NCBI GenBank assembly: GCA_030824575.1
Contig: JAVBXL010000209.1
Span: 1-42,682, forward strand
Origin: a bacterium
Lineage (GTDB): Bacteria; Pseudomonadota; Alphaproteobacteria; Sphingomonadales; Sphingomonadaceae
DNA: 42,682 nt
Direction of reading: 5' to 3'
In this document: positions 7,777 through 17,625 of the stretch, piece after piece
Layout of the letters: every line of letters starts with the position of its first letter
Numbering within the stretch: position 1 is the stretch's first letter
Notes under the pieces: generated by a model
The model's input: only the letters and a program-made list of their open reading frames with translations
Told to the model about the DNA's origin: nothing
Database searches by the model: none
Position numbers and translations under genes: made by a program

Positions 7777-9593
7777 TTCGCGCAGCGACCCAAATGTCCC
7801 GTTTCGCCCTTGTTGCCATGGGGCTGGCCGCCGCGCTGCCCGCCAGGGCCGACACCGCCCCCGTCCTGCCGACCCTCGCCACCGAAACCTCCCCGTTGCA
7901 ACTGAGCGACGGCGACAAGGCCCGCTACCGCGCGCTGTTCGCTGCGATCCAGGCGCAACAATGGACCGATGCCAAGGCGATGATCGCCGCGCTCGACCCG
8001 CAGGACGCCGTCCGTCCGCTCGCGCTCTCCGAAATCTATCTGGCAAAGGGTTCGCCGCGGGTCGAACTGTTCGACCTGCTTGACCTCGTTAACAAGGCCG
8101 CCTGGCTGCCCAAGGCGGACCAACTCTCCCGCCTGGCGCAAAAGCGCGGCGCAACCATCCTCCCCACCCTCCCCCAAATCCAGAAGATGGTCTGGCTGGG
8201 TGCCGCCCCTCGCCGTCAATATGTCGCCGCGACCAAGACCGACGCGCTGGCGCAGGCGCTCGCGGGTCAGATCCAGACCTATGTGAAGAATGACGATCCG
8301 ATCGGCGCGGAAGGCCTGCTCGCCGCTGGCGAAGCCGGACTGACGTCCGAAGGGCTGACCGAGGTGCGCCAGCGCGTCGCCTGGGCCTATTATATCGAAA
8401 ATGACGATGTGAACGCTCGCCGCATGGCTACGCGCGCGCTCGAAACCCGCACCGGCGGCGACTGGATGGTGCAGGCGCACTGGACCAATGGCCTCGCCTC
8501 CTGGCGTCAAAATGACTGCCGCACCGCCGCCCCCGCCTTCGCCAATGTCGCCGCGCTCGCCGGCGACGCCGACATGCGCGCCGCCGGCGCCTATTGGGCA
8601 TCGCGCGCCTATATGGTCTGCGGCGAGGCTGAGAAGGTCGCCGCCTATCTGAAACAAGCCGCCCGCTCGGACGAAACCTTCTACGGGCTGCTCGCCCGCG
8701 AATCGCTCGGCATGCCGATGCAGGTCGCGGCCCTGGTCAGCCGTTTCAGCGACATGGACTGGCGCGTGCTGAAGGACAGCCCCAACGTCCGCGCCGCCAT
8801 TGCCCTCTCGGCGATCGGCGACAACAGCCGCGCCGACGAAGCGCTCCGCTATCAGGCGAAGATCGGCGGCCCCGCCCAATATGACGCGATCCTCCGCCTG
8901 GCCGGCGCGCTCAGCCTGCCTGCGACCCAGTTGTGGCTGGCGCATAACGGCCCGGCCGGCAAGCAACCCGCCAGCTTCGCCCGCTTCCCGGCGCCGAACT
9001 GGCGGCCCGACGGAGGCTGGCGCGTCGATCCCGCGCTCATCTTCGCCCACACGCTCCAGGAATCGGGCTTCCGCTCAGACGTCGTCAGCAGCGCGGGCGC
9101 GCGCGGCCTGATGCAGGTCATGCCCGGCACCGGCGGCGACATGGGCCTCGCCTCGGCATCGCAATTGTTCGTGCCGTCGACCAATATGGAATATGGCCAG
9201 CGATACCTCGAAACCTTGCGCGACATGAGCGCCACCGGCGGCCTGCTGCCCAAGGTCATGGCCGCTTATAATGCCGGCCCGCTGCCGGTCAGCCGCTGGA
9301 ACACGCAGGTCCATGACAAGGGCGATCCGCTGCTCTTCATGGAATCGCTGCCCTATTATGAAACCCGCGCCTATGTGAACATCGTCATGCGCAATTACTG
9401 GATGTACCAAATCCAGGCGAAGGGCAGCGCCGAGTGTCTGACCGGCATGGCCCAGGGTATGTGGCCGACCTTCCCCAATGCCAAGGGTGTCAAGCTGGTT
9501 CGCCTCAGCAAGGCGGACGGCCGCGCCCTATCCACAACCTCCCTATCCACAACCTCTCTGTCCACCGCCTCCCTGGGTGGCGGTTCCGACTGA
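7773..9593 (+). CDS. Soluble lytic murein transglycosylase
   Basis: A 606-residue periplasmic lytic transglycosylase of the Slt70 type, which cleaves the MurNAc-GlcNAc bond of peptidoglycan and leaves a 1,6-anhydro end. A signal peptide ([18 protein letters not shown]) is followed by a long alpha-helical superhelix of about 370 residues, then the GEWL-fold catalytic domain: [20 protein letters not shown] with catalytic Glu at about 430, then [19 protein letters not shown] and [14 protein letters not shown]. The C-terminus is a Ser/Thr/Leu-rich tail coded by a 15-base tandem repeat. I chose the GTG at 7773 because it overlaps the upstream TGA (GTGA) and has GAGGAA at proper spacing. Its own stop forms TGATG with moaB. 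Confidence 0.93.
   Translation: MIRAATQMSRFALVAMGLAAALPARADTAPVLPTLATETSPLQLSDGDKARYRALFAAIQAQQWTDAKAMIAALDPQDAVRPLALSEIYLAKGSPRVELFDLLDLVNKAAWLPKADQLSRLAQKRGATILPTLPQIQKMVWLGAAPRRQYVAATKTDALAQALAGQIQTYVKNDDPIGAEGLLAAGEAGLTSEGLTEVRQRVAWAYYIENDDVNARRMATRALETRTGGDWMVQAHWTNGLASWRQNDCRTAAPAFANVAALAGDADMRAAGAYWASRAYMVCGEAEKVAAYLKQAARSDETFYGLLARESLGMPMQVAALVSRFSDMDWRVLKDSPNVRAAIALSAIGDNSRADEALRYQAKIGGPAQYDAILRLAGALSLPATQLWLAHNGPAGKQPASFARFPAPNWRPDGGWRVDPALIFAHTLQESGFRSDVVSSAGARGLMQVMPGTGGDMGLASASQLFVPSTNMEYGQRYLETLRDMSATGGLLPKVMAAYNAGPLPVSRWNTQVHDKGDPLLFMESLPYYETRAYVNIVMRNYWMYQIQAKGSAECLTGMAQGMWPTFPNAKGVKLVRLSKADGRALSTTSLSTTSLSTASLGGGSD
9528..9572 (+). repeat. 15-base tandem repeat, three units, in coding sequence
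   Basis: Three successive 15-base units (9528-9542, 9543-9557, 9558-9572) code for the end of the lytic transglycosylase as [15 protein letters not shown]. The first unit is CTATCCACAACCTCC; the second differs at its last base and the third at three positions. Being a multiple of three, copy-number change would keep the frame. Units one and two contain CTATCCACA, one base from the DnaA box TTATCCACA. Confidence 0.85.
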
Positions 9594-10120
9594 TGCCGAT
9601 TGATGAGGGCAGGGCCTTCATTCCCGTTCGGATCGCCGTCCTCACCGTCTCCGACACGCGCGGCCTCGCTGAGGACCGCTCCGGCGACGCCTTGATCGAA
9701 CGGCTGGAACGTGCGGGGCATATCCTAGCCGACCGTTATATCGAGCGCGACGACCGGTCCGCCATCGTCGCCCGCCTCCACGCCTGGATCGACGATCCGC
9801 AGGTCGACGTCATCCTCACCACCGGCGGCACCGGCGTCACTGGCCGCGACGTCACCCCCGAAGCGCTGGCCCAGGTGCAGGACAAGGAAATCCCCGGTTT
9901 CGGCGAGCTGTTCCGCTGGCTCAGCTACCAAAGCATCGGCACGTCCACCATCCAGTCCCGCGCCACCGCCTGCGTCGCCCGCGGCACCTATATCTTCGCG
10001 CTCCCCGGCTCGACCGGCGCGGTGAAGGACGCCTGGGACGGTATCCTGGCCACTCAACTCGACAGCCGCTTCCGCCCCTGCAATTTCGTCGAATTGATGC
10101 CGCGCCTGACCGAGCGATAA
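9593..10120 (+). CDS. moaB: Molybdenum cofactor biosynthesis protein B
   Basis: A 175-residue MoaB/MogA-fold protein. Members adenylate molybdopterin in preparation for metal insertion, though MoaB activity varies between species. Visible features are [12 protein letters not shown] at the N-terminus, the dinucleotide/pterin-binding [18 protein letters not shown], then [18 protein letters not shown] and [14 protein letters not shown]. These are the standard MoCF_BD motifs. The ATG at 9593 shares one base with the TGA of the transglycosylase gene (TGATG). No other moa gene is in the window, so the coupling to a cell-wall enzyme and a UDG-like protein is positional rather than functional as far as can be seen. 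Confidence 0.94.
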   Translation: MPIDEGRAFIPVRIAVLTVSDTRGLAEDRSGDALIERLERAGHILADRYIERDDRSAIVARLHAWIDDPQVDVILTTGGTGVTGRDVTPEALAQVQDKEIPGFGELFRWLSYQSIGTSTIQSRATACVARGTYIFALPGSTGAVKDAWDGILATQLDSRFRPCNFVELMPRLTER

Positions 10121-10134
10121 GATGGGGCATATAT

Positions 10135-10154
10135 TTAATTAGTTAGCTAATTAA
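10135..10154. promoter_or_regulatory. AT-rich palindrome, candidate operator or small terminator
   Basis: A perfect inverted repeat TTAATTAG-TTAG-CTAATTAA, 14 bases after moaB, in a 97-base spacer that is strikingly AT-rich against its GC-rich surroundings. A second short inverted repeat, TGTC-TCATTT-GACA, lies at 10191-10204 before the radical SAM gene. No U-tract follows, so an operator or promoter region for the downstream gene seems more likely than a strong terminator. Function is inference. Confidence 0.4.
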
Positions 10155-10217
10155 TGAAAATAGGCAATGCGATTCTATTGTCGCACTTGTTGTCTCATTT
10201 GACATTTTGTTCCCTTC

Positions 10218-11300
10218 ATGTTCTCATGCTCTATGGCGATCGAGAAAGGCAGGGGCGCAACGCTGAATGGCGACAGTCACCGTTTCAACCTGCCCCAGCG
10301 GGAGGCTGACGGCGACTGGCTCGATGCGGTCGAGCATCTGGACGGCCCCGTCCCGCGCCGCCCCACGCAGGTCACCATCGAACATCCCCGCACCATCCTG
10401 ACCCGCAATGCCAGCCCCGACATCGGCTTTTCCCAATCAATCAACGCCTATCGCGGCTGCGAACATGGCTGCATCTATTGTTTCGCGCGGCCCTCCCATG
10501 CCTATCACGACCTCTCGCCCGGCCTCGATTTCGAAACCAAGCTGTTCGCCAAGCCCGACGCCGCGAAACTGCTCCGCGCCGAATTGTCGAAGCGTAGCTA
10601 TGTCGTCGCGCCGATCGCCATGGGCACCAATACCGACCCCTATCAGCCGATCGAAAAGGACTGGCGGATCACGCGCGACATATTGGAACTGCTGGTCGAA
10701 ACCCGGCACCCCACCTTCATCACCACCAAGTCCGACCGCATAGTGCGCGACATCGACCTGCTCGCCGATCTGGCCCGCGACGGCTTGGTGGCGGTGATGG
10801 TCTCCGTCACCAGCCTCGATCCCGCCATCGCCCGCACCCTGGAACCCCGCGCGCCACATCCGCAGCGCCGGATCGACGCGATCCGCCAGCTATCGGCCGC
10901 CGGAATCCCCGTCACCGCCAGCATCTCGCCGGTCATCCCGGCCATCACCGACCATGAGATCGAAGCCCTGGTCGCCCGCGTCGCACAGGCCGGCGCACGC
11001 GAGGTGACCTTCATCCCAGTCCGCCTGCCACACGAAGTCGCCCCGCTCTTCCGCGCCTGGCTCGACGCCCATTATCCCGATCGCGCTGCCAAGGTGATGG
11101 CGATCATCAACGACCTGCGCGGCGGCCGCGACAACGACCCTAATTTCGGCACCCGGATGCGCGGCCAAGGCGTCTGGGCCGACCTCCTCCGCACCCGCTT
11201 CGCCAAAGCCCGCAAGCGCGCAGGCCTTGGTGCGGAACGGCTGACGCTGCGCACCGACCTCTTCCGCCCGCCCGAAGGCGCGCAGATGCGGTTGTTTTAA
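10218..11300 (+). CDS. PA0069-family radical SAM protein
   Basis: A 360-residue radical SAM enzyme of the family named after Pseudomonas PA0069. The cluster-binding cysteines are Cys81-x3-Cys85-x2-Cys88 in CEHGCIYC, preceded by SINAYRGCE; AdoMet is expected to be cleaved here to a 5'-deoxyadenosyl radical. Further family landmarks are the MGTNTDPYQPIE segment, TKSDRIVRDIDLL, the ISPVIPAITD strand and the C-terminal DPNFGTRMRGQG. The family resembles spore photoproduct lyase-related proteins, but the substrate is not established. The start is unsure between 10218 and ATG 10233, neither with a good ribosome-binding site. It stands alone after the AT-rich spacer and converges on dnaE. Confidence 0.9.
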   Translation: MFSCSMAIEKGRGATLNGDSHRFNLPQREADGDWLDAVEHLDGPVPRRPTQVTIEHPRTILTRNASPDIGFSQSINAYRGCEHGCIYCFARPSHAYHDLSPGLDFETKLFAKPDAAKLLRAELSKRSYVVAPIAMGTNTDPYQPIEKDWRITRDILELLVETRHPTFITTKSDRIVRDIDLLADLARDGLVAVMVSVTSLDPAIARTLEPRAPHPQRRIDAIRQLSAAGIPVTASISPVIPAITDHEIEALVARVAQAGAREVTFIPVRLPHEVAPLFRAWLDAHYPDRAAKVMAIINDLRGGRDNDPNFGTRMRGQGVWADLLRTRFAKARKRAGLGAERLTLRTDLFRPPEGAQMRLF

Positions 11301-11314
11301 GGCTCGTTCTTTTC

Positions 11315-11423
11315 GTCACCCCAGCGAAGGCTGGGGTCTCGTGCGGAGGCACGCGACCGTCGAACCTGCACGTCCCAAACCTATCGCGCCATCGCCTGAG
11401 ACCCCAGCCTTCGCTGGGGTGAC
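11315..11423. repeat. REP-like pair of palindromes between convergent genes
   Basis: Two 26-base arms (11315-11340 and 11398-11423) are perfect reverse complements. Each arm is also a hairpin by itself, with CCCCAGC and GCTGGGG flanking GAAG or CTTC. The arms are separated by 57 bases. They sit between the ends of the radical SAM gene and dnaE. This inverted-pair arrangement is that of REP/BIME elements, and the core CCCCAGCGAAGGCTGGGG is a familiar intergenic repeat of sphingomonads and relatives. It may also serve as a two-way transcription stop. Confidence 0.85.
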
Positions 11424-11478
11424 GGTCATCGGGCCTTCGCCTTCCGTAGGCCTGCCCGCCACCCGCCATCGAAAAATA

Positions 11479-14400
11479 TCACCCCACCAACCGCATAGCC
11501 GTCCGCCGGGTCCGCGTCTTGTAACCGTCCGCCTTCACGTCCATCCGCTCGAAGCTATGGATGCTCAGCCCCTTGATCGTAGAGATGGCGTCCACCTGAT
11601 CCGCGCCCAGACTATACTGATCGCCTAGGAACAGCCGCGCCGCCTGCCCGTCGCCCACCGGCGCGCGCAGGAACACTTCGCTCCGCCCGCCACTGGCCCC
11701 GGCAAGCAACGTCGCCAGCGCCTCGACCGCCTGTGGGGTTTCGACATCGACCGTCAATTCCATGCGCGACGCGCTGGCGATCGCCCGGAACGGCTCGACC
11801 CCGCGCACTGTCACGCGCGGCGTCTCCTCGCCCGGCAACCGGTCCAGTTCCACCACCAACAGCGCGCAATCGCCATCCGCCGCCAATTCCTCGATCGCCT
11901 TGCATGCGGCCTCGTCAAAGCAGCTCGCCTGAAACTGGCCGCTCTGGTCGGAGAAGGTCGCATTGGCGTAGCGCGCCCCGCGCTTGGTTTCACGCCAGCG
12001 CACATCCTCGACCATCGCCGCCATGATCGTCATCGCGCGCCCGTCCGCATTGGGCGCGGGCATCGGCGCCTGGCACACCGCGCCATAGCTGCGCGCACCC
12101 CGCGCTTCGGCCAGATGCTTGTAGCGATCGACGGGATGGGCCGAGAAATAGAAGCCGAACGCCTCCTTCTCCTGCGCCATGCGGTCCGCCACGGTCCAGG
12201 CCTGATGCGGCGGCACCCGCACATCGGCGTGCGGCGTCTCGACGTCGCCGAACAAGCCGCCCTGCCCGCTCTCCCGCGCCTGCGCATTGCTCGACGCCAC
12301 CGAGAGGATCGTCTCGGCCGCGGCGTGAACCCCCGCTCGATCGGTATATACGCCGTCGAACGCCCCCGCCGCCGCCAGGCTTTCCAACTGCCGCCGATTG
12401 AGCAATCGCGGCTCGATCCGGTCGGCGAAATCGTCCAGACTCTTGAACGGTCCCGCCGCCTCGCGCTCGGCGACCAGTTGCTCCATCGCCTTCTCGCCCA
12501 CACCCTTCAGCCCGCCCAGCGCATAGCGCACGGCAAAGCCCAGCCGCTTATCCTCGCCTTCACAGGGCACAGCCTCGACGGTGAAGTCCGCCTGGCTGCG
12601 GTTGAGATCGGGCGCCAGGCAGGTCAGCCCCATGCGCCGCATATCGTCCACGAAGACGGTCAGCTTTTCAGTCAGATGAATGTCGAACGCCATCGATCCG
12701 GCGTAAAATTCCGCAGGATAATGCGCTTTCAACCACGCCGTCTGATAGGCGAGCAGGGCGTAGGCGGCGGCGTGCGACTTGTTGAAGCCATAGCCGGCGA
12801 ACTTGTCGATCAAATCGAACAACTCGTTCGCCTTGGCCGGCTTGATGTCGCTTGCGGCGCAGCCCTCGACGAAGCGCGACCGCTGCGCATCCATCTCCGC
12901 CTTCACCTTCTTGCCCATCGCGCGGCGCAACAGATCCGCGTCGCCCAGGCTATAGCCGGCCAGGATCTGCGCAGCCTGCATCACCTGCTCCTGATAGACG
13001 AAGATGCCATATGTTTCTTCGAGGATCGGCTTCAGCAATATGTGCGGATATTCAATCTCTTCCTGCCCGTTCTTGCGCCGCCCGAACATCGGGATATTAT
13101 CCATCGGGCCGGGACGATAGAGCGACACGAGCGCGATGATGTCGCCGAAATTAGTTGGTTTCACCGCCGCCAGCGTCTTGCGCATCCCTTCGGATTCCAG
13201 CTGGAACACGCCGACCGTGTCGCCGCGCTGGAGCAGATCGTAAACCGCCGTATCGTCCCAAGCGAGCGTGTCGAGATCGACTGTCACACCCCGCGCCGCC
13301 AGCAATTGCACCGCCTTCTGCAACACCGACAGCGTCTTCAGACCCAGAAAGTCGAACTTCACCAACCCCGCGCCCTCGACATATTTCATGTCGAACTGCG
13401 TCACCGGCATGTCGGATCGCGGATCGCGGTAGAGCGGCACCAGTTGCTGTAACGGCCGGTCGCCGATCACCACGCCCGCCGCATGGGTGGAACTATGGCG
13501 CGGAAAGCCCTCCAGCTTCATCGCATAGTCGATCAGGCGGCGGACCTGCTTGTCATTGTCATATTCCGCGCGGAACTCGGCCACGCCGTTCAGCGACCGC
13601 TCCAGCGTCCAGGGATCGGTCGGGTGGTTGGGCACCAGCTTGGCGAGCCGATCGACCTGGCCATAGCTCATCTGCAACACGCGGCCCGTGTCCTTCAACA
13701 CCGCGCGTGCCTTCAGCTTACCGAAGGTGATGATCTGCGCCACATGGTCCGCACCATATTTCTGCTGGACATAACGGATCACCTCGCCGCGCCGGGTTTC
13801 GCAGAAATCGATGTCGAAGTCAGGCATCGACACGCGTTCCGGGTTCAGGAAGCGTTCGAACAGCAGGCCCAGTTGCAATGGGTCCAGGTCGGTAATCAGC
13901 AGCGCCCAGGCGACGACCGACCCCGCACCGGAACCACGACCCGGCCCCACAGGAATGTCATGATCCTTCGCCCATTTGATGAAGTCGGCGACGATCAGGA
14001 AATAGCCCGGAAAACCCATCTGGATGATGATGTCCGTCTCGAACTTGAGGCGCTCGATATAGGGTCGGCGCGCCTCATCCGCGATGATGCCCAGCTTCGC
14101 CAGACGCGCGTCCAGTCCGGCGCTCGCCAGGTCGCGCAGCATCGCCGCTTCGCCCTCGATATCGCCGGCTAGGCTGGGCAGGATCGGCTTGCGCTTGGGC
14201 GCGGCCACAGCGCAGCGCTGCGCGACCACCAGCGTATTAGCCAGCGCTTCAGGCATATCCTCGAACAGCCGCTTCATCTCGCCCGCCGGCTTCATCCAGG
14301 CGTCGGGCGAACTGGTGCGCCGGTCGGGCATATCGACATAGGCGCTGTCAGCGATGCATAGCATGACGTCATGCGCTTCATGGAAATGCGGCTCGGTGAA

Positions 14401-15018
14401 ACAGGTGGGATTGGTCGCCACCAGCGGCAGGTTGCGATCATAGGCCAGGTCGAGCAGATACGGCTCCGCCTTGCCCTCCACCGGGTCGAGCCGGCGGCAA
14501 ATCTCGACATACAGCCGATCGGGAAACAGCGCCTCCAGCCGCTCGACATAGGCCATCGCCGCGTCAGGCTGGTCCTCCGCGAACAGCCGCGCCAAAGCGC
14601 CCTCGCCCCCCGCCGTCAGGGCGATGACGCCATCGGTCCGCCCCGCCAGCGCCTCCATCGTTACATGCGGCACCTCCTCGACGGGCCGATCGAGATGCGC
14701 CATGGATACCAAAGCGCAGATATTCTCATATCCTGCGGCATCCTGCGCATAGAGCGCCAGCCAGTCATGCATCGGCGCATTGGCGGGCCGCCCCGGCCGC
14801 AACATGCCCAGCATCGCGCCGATGATCGGCTGCACGCCTTCATCCTTGCACCCGTCGGAAAAGGCCATCGATCCATACAGCCCGTTGCGGTCCGTGATCG
14901 CCGCTGCTGGGAAACCCAATGCCTTGGCCTGCTTGGCGATCTTCTTGGGATCGATCGCCCCTTCCAGCATGGTGTAGGAGGAAAAGACGCGCAGCGGTAC
15001 AAAGGGAGCATGGGGCAT
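11479..15018 (-). CDS. dnaE: DNA polymerase III alpha subunit
   Basis: The replicative polymerase, about 1179 residues, the normal DnaE length. Domains in order are PHP (1-270), the Pol III palm and fingers, a helix-hairpin-helix region (around GGLKGVGEKAMEQL) and a C-terminal OB-fold. Catalytic aspartates are visible in PDFDIDF at about residues 399-405, matching the E. coli D401/D403 pair. GRGSGAGSVVAW and YGFNKSHAAAYA are conserved. The PHP motif that is HSD in E. coli is FSS here, so the PHP metal site is degenerate. I chose the ATG at 15018 (MPHAPFVPLRVFSSY) because the family starts just before this motif; an upstream in-frame GTG at 15087 adds unrelated sequence. Transcribed divergently from the diguanylate cyclase gene. 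Confidence 0.96.
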   Translation of the reverse strand: MPHAPFVPLRVFSSYTMLEGAIDPKKIAKQAKALGFPAAAITDRNGLYGSMAFSDGCKDEGVQPIIGAMLGMLRPGRPANAPMHDWLALYAQDAAGYENICALVSMAHLDRPVEEVPHVTMEALAGRTDGVIALTAGGEGALARLFAEDQPDAAMAYVERLEALFPDRLYVEICRRLDPVEGKAEPYLLDLAYDRNLPLVATNPTCFTEPHFHEAHDVMLCIADSAYVDMPDRRTSSPDAWMKPAGEMKRLFEDMPEALANTLVVAQRCAVAAPKRKPILPSLAGDIEGEAAMLRDLASAGLDARLAKLGIIADEARRPYIERLKFETDIIIQMGFPGYFLIVADFIKWAKDHDIPVGPGRGSGAGSVVAWALLITDLDPLQLGLLFERFLNPERVSMPDFDIDFCETRRGEVIRYVQQKYGADHVAQIITFGKLKARAVLKDTGRVLQMSYGQVDRLAKLVPNHPTDPWTLERSLNGVAEFRAEYDNDKQVRRLIDYAMKLEGFPRHSSTHAAGVVIGDRPLQQLVPLYRDPRSDMPVTQFDMKYVEGAGLVKFDFLGLKTLSVLQKAVQLLAARGVTVDLDTLAWDDTAVYDLLQRGDTVGVFQLESEGMRKTLAAVKPTNFGDIIALVSLYRPGPMDNIPMFGRRKNGQEEIEYPHILLKPILEETYGIFVYQEQVMQAAQILAGYSLGDADLLRRAMGKKVKAEMDAQRSRFVEGCAASDIKPAKANELFDLIDKFAGYGFNKSHAAAYALLAYQTAWLKAHYPAEFYAGSMAFDIHLTEKLTVFVDDMRRMGLTCLAPDLNRSQADFTVEAVPCEGEDKRLGFAVRYALGGLKGVGEKAMEQLVAEREAAGPFKSLDDFADRIEPRLLNRRQLESLAAAGAFDGVYTDRAGVHAAAETILSVASSNAQARESGQGGLFGDVETPHADVRVPPHQAWTVADRMAQEKEAFGFYFSAHPVDRYKHLAEARGARSYGAVCQAPMPAPNADGRAMTIMAAMVEDVRWRETKRGARYANATFSDQSGQFQASCFDEAACKAIEELAADGDCALLVVELDRLPGEETPRVTVRGVEPFRAIASASRMELTVDVETPQAVEALATLLAGASGGRSEVFLRAPVGDGQAARLFLGDQYSLGADQVDAISTIKGLSIHSFERMDVKADGYKTRTRRTAMRLVG

Positions 15019-15142
15019 GTCGGCCAATCTAGGGCCGATGGCTGATTCGGCCCACCCCTTCGACGACGAAATCTGTGGGTAAGCCACAACGACCCAATGC
15101 TTAACAGATTACCAACCTGTCGCCGCTATCGCTGCTGCTATC

Positions 15143-16951
15143 ATGCGTCTCTCCACGATCACCAACTGGGCCTATGGGGCCACCGTCGCTCTCACCCTCT
15201 TTTCCGGCGTCACGATGCTGATGGCGTCCAGTGCCGAGGAGCGTGAGCGCGCCGCGGTCGCGCAGCGCGCGACCTTCGACCAGGCGACCGCCACCTTGGA
15301 GGAGGATGTTTATCGCCTGACCGAACAGGCCCGTGGCTTCGTCATCAGCGGCGATCCCAGCCATCTGATCGCCTATCGCCGCGAAAAGGAAGCGCTGCGC
15401 TCGGTCGAACAGCGGATCGCCCATCTACGCGATGTCGGCGCGAGCGAAGCCGAACTGACTGCCTTGCGCCAGGCCATGCACTGGGCGGACGCGCTGACCG
15501 AAGAGCAGGAAACCGCCATCCGGGCCGCTGAGCGCAAGGACGACAGGACCGCCCGCACCATATTGTTCGGCGACGAATATGGCCGCGAACTGGACCGGGT
15601 CGCCGCCCAGGTCGGCAAATTCCAATATATGCTCGACCAGCGCACCGATCATGCGGTGACCCGCGCCACCGACACCGCCCGGCAATGGCGCACCATGTCC
15701 GAAATCATGCTGGGCATGACGGCGCTGTTGTTCCTGTGTGTTCTCTATTTCATCCTGAAACAGCGCATATTGCGGCCGGTCGTACGCCTGAGCGATGTCG
15801 TCACCCGCCTGGCCGCGCAGGATTATGACGCCATTCCGCCCGATACCGCCCATGTCGATGAAATCGGCGACATGGCGCAGGCGATCCGCATCTTTCGCGA
15901 AAACGGGCTGGAGCGGCAAAGGCTGGAGAAGGAGCGCGACGCCGACCGCATGATGCGCGACCTGATCTCGCGCCTGACCCAGCGGTTGCAGGGCTGCGAC
16001 AGCGTCAGCGACCTGGTCGATGTCGTGCGCCGCTTCGCCCCAGAGATCGCGCCCGATTTTCCAGGTCGGCTCTACATCCACGACAATCGTCGCAACGCCA
16101 TGACGCAGGCTTGCGACTGGCTCTCCCCTGCGCATTCGCGCATCGACTTTCCGCCCTCGGCCTGCTGGGCGCTCCGCCGCGGCCAGACCCATCGGCCGAT
16201 CGGCGAAATGGTCGATATACCCTGTGAGCACCTAGGCGTCCTGAACAGCGTCAGCACCATCTGCATCCCGCTCGCCGCGCAGGGCGAAAGCATCGGCATG
16301 CTCTATTATGAGGAACCGACGAACAGCAGCGCCGACCACCGGGAACGGACCGGCCAATATCTGGAGATGCTGGCGGAAAATATCGGTCTGGCGCTCGCTA
16401 ATCTGCGCCTGCGCGATGCGCTACGCGAAATGGCGATGGCCGATGCGCTGACCGGCCTGCCCAATCGGCGCCAGTTCGACGCGATGCTTGCAACGCTGGT
16501 GCAGGACGCGGATCGCCACGGCACGTCACTAGCCTGCCTGATGGTCGATATCGATCATTTCAAGCGTTTCAACGACAGTTACGGCCATGATGCGGGCGAC
16601 GCCGTGTTACGCGCCGTGGGCAATGTGCTGAGCGATTCGCTGCGCGAACATGGTCACGCCTTCCGCCTGGGCGGCGAGGAGTTCGTCGTCCTGATGCCCG
16701 GCTTCACCCTCGATCAGGCGCTAGGCCGCGCGATGCAGATCCAGCGCCGCATCCAGGATTTGCGCCTTGGCCACAATGGCAAGGAACTGGGGCCGATCAC
16801 CGCGTCCTTCGGCCTGTCGGCCTTCCCCGATCATGGACGGCCCGACCGGCTGCTCCAGACCGCCGACGCCGCGCTGCTGCGCGCCAAGACGGAAGGCCGC
16901 GACCGCATATTGGTCGCGACCGTGCGAGATGGCGCGTCTGTGGCGGCCTAA
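15143..16951 (+). CDS. Membrane-bound diguanylate cyclase (CHASE3-like, HAMP, GAF-like, GGDEF)
   Basis: A 602-residue sensor that makes cyclic di-GMP from two GTP. A first membrane helix (about 9-29) and a second (about 189-210) enclose a periplasmic helical region resembling CHASE3. Then come a HAMP linker (about 210-262), a GAF-like domain (about 275-415, with Cys-containing [11 protein letters not shown] and DIPCEHLG), and a GGDEF domain from [10 protein letters not shown] at 434. The active-site loop is GGEEF at 510-514, so catalysis should be intact. At the inhibitory site, where RxxD is expected five residues before GGEEF, the sequence is REHG (501-504), so product feedback inhibition is probably lost. 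There is no EAL domain. Its TAA overlaps the lolD stop on the other strand. Confidence 0.93.
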   Translation: MRLSTITNWAYGATVALTLFSGVTMLMASSAEERERAAVAQRATFDQATATLEEDVYRLTEQARGFVISGDPSHLIAYRREKEALRSVEQRIAHLRDVGASEAELTALRQAMHWADALTEEQETAIRAAERKDDRTARTILFGDEYGRELDRVAAQVGKFQYMLDQRTDHAVTRATDTARQWRTMSEIMLGMTALLFLCVLYFILKQRILRPVVRLSDVVTRLAAQDYDAIPPDTAHVDEIGDMAQAIRIFRENGLERQRLEKERDADRMMRDLISRLTQRLQGCDSVSDLVDVVRRFAPEIAPDFPGRLYIHDNRRNAMTQACDWLSPAHSRIDFPPSACWALRRGQTHRPIGEMVDIPCEHLGVLNSVSTICIPLAAQGESIGMLYYEEPTNSSADHRERTGQYLEMLAENIGLALANLRLRDALREMAMADALTGLPNRRQFDAMLATLVQDADRHGTSLACLMVDIDHFKRFNDSYGHDAGDAVLRAVGNVLSDSLREHGHAFRLGGEEFVVLMPGFTLDQALGRAMQIQRRIQDLRLGHNGKELGPITASFGLSAFPDHGRPDRLLQTADAALLRAKTEGRDRILVATVRDGASVAA

Positions 16952-17625
16952 GCCCCCTGCAATACGCCCTCATGCAGCCGGACCACCCGGTCCATCTTCT
17001 GCGCCAGCCGCTCATTATGCGTGGCTACCAGTGCCGCGGAGCCTTCATCTCGCACCAGGCGCAGAAATTCGGACAGGACGATATCCGCCGTCCGCTCGTC
17101 CAGATTGCCGGTCGGCTCATCCGCCAGCACCAGCGCGGGCCGGTTCGCCAGCGCACGGGCGACGGCCACGCGCTGCTGCTCGCCGCCCGACAACTGGCTA
17201 GGCCGATGGTCGAGCCGATGGCCAAGGCCAAGCGAGGTCAGCAGCAATTCCGCCCGTGCCTTGGCGCTCGCCATGTCCACATCCCGGATCACCTGCGGCA
17301 GGACGACATTCTCGGTCGCGTTGAAATCGGGCAACAGATGGTGGAACTGATAGACGAAACCCAGCGCATCGCGGCGCAAACGGGTGCGCCCGTCATTGTC
17401 CAGCTTCGCCGCTTCTTCCCCCGCGATGCGGATCGACCCGTCGAACCCGCCCTCCAGCAACCCGACCGCCTGCAACAGCGTCGACTTGCCGGAACCCGAC
17501 GGCCCCAGCAGCGCAACGATCTCGCCCGGCCCGACGGTCAGGTCGATGCCGCGCAGCACATCGATGGTGACCCCGCCCTGGGTGAAGCTGCGGGCCAGGC
17601 CTGTGACCTTCAATATATCATTCAT
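16948..17625 (-). CDS. lolD: Lipoprotein-releasing ABC transporter, ATP-binding subunit
   Basis: A 225-residue ATPase of the LolCDE type, which powers extraction of lipoproteins from the inner membrane for delivery to LolA. Walker A is GPSGSGKS at 41-48, the signature LSGGEQ at 145-150 and Walker B LVLADE at 165-170, with the MacB/LolD-like [12 protein letters not shown]-loop region at about 91-101. It overlaps the end of the permease gene by eight bases, so the two are one operon. The TAG stop shares two bases with the TAA of the converging diguanylate cyclase gene, leaving no room for a separate terminator. Confidence 0.94.
   Translation of the reverse strand: MNDILKVTGLARSFTQGGVTIDVLRGIDLTVGPGEIVALLGPSGSGKSTLLQAVGLLEGGFDGSIRIAGEEAAKLDNDGRTRLRRDALGFVYQFHHLLPDFNATENVVLPQVIRDVDMASAKARAELLLTSLGLGHRLDHRPSQLSGGEQQRVAVARALANRPALVLADEPTGNLDERTADIVLSEFLRLVRDEGSAALVATHNERLAQKMDRVVRLHEGVLQGA

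Noticed and set aside
9528..9557. A replication origin suggested by two DnaA-box-like sequences
   Set aside because: Both have one mismatch, lie inside a coding repeat, and there is no AT-rich unwinding region or origin-linked gene nearby.
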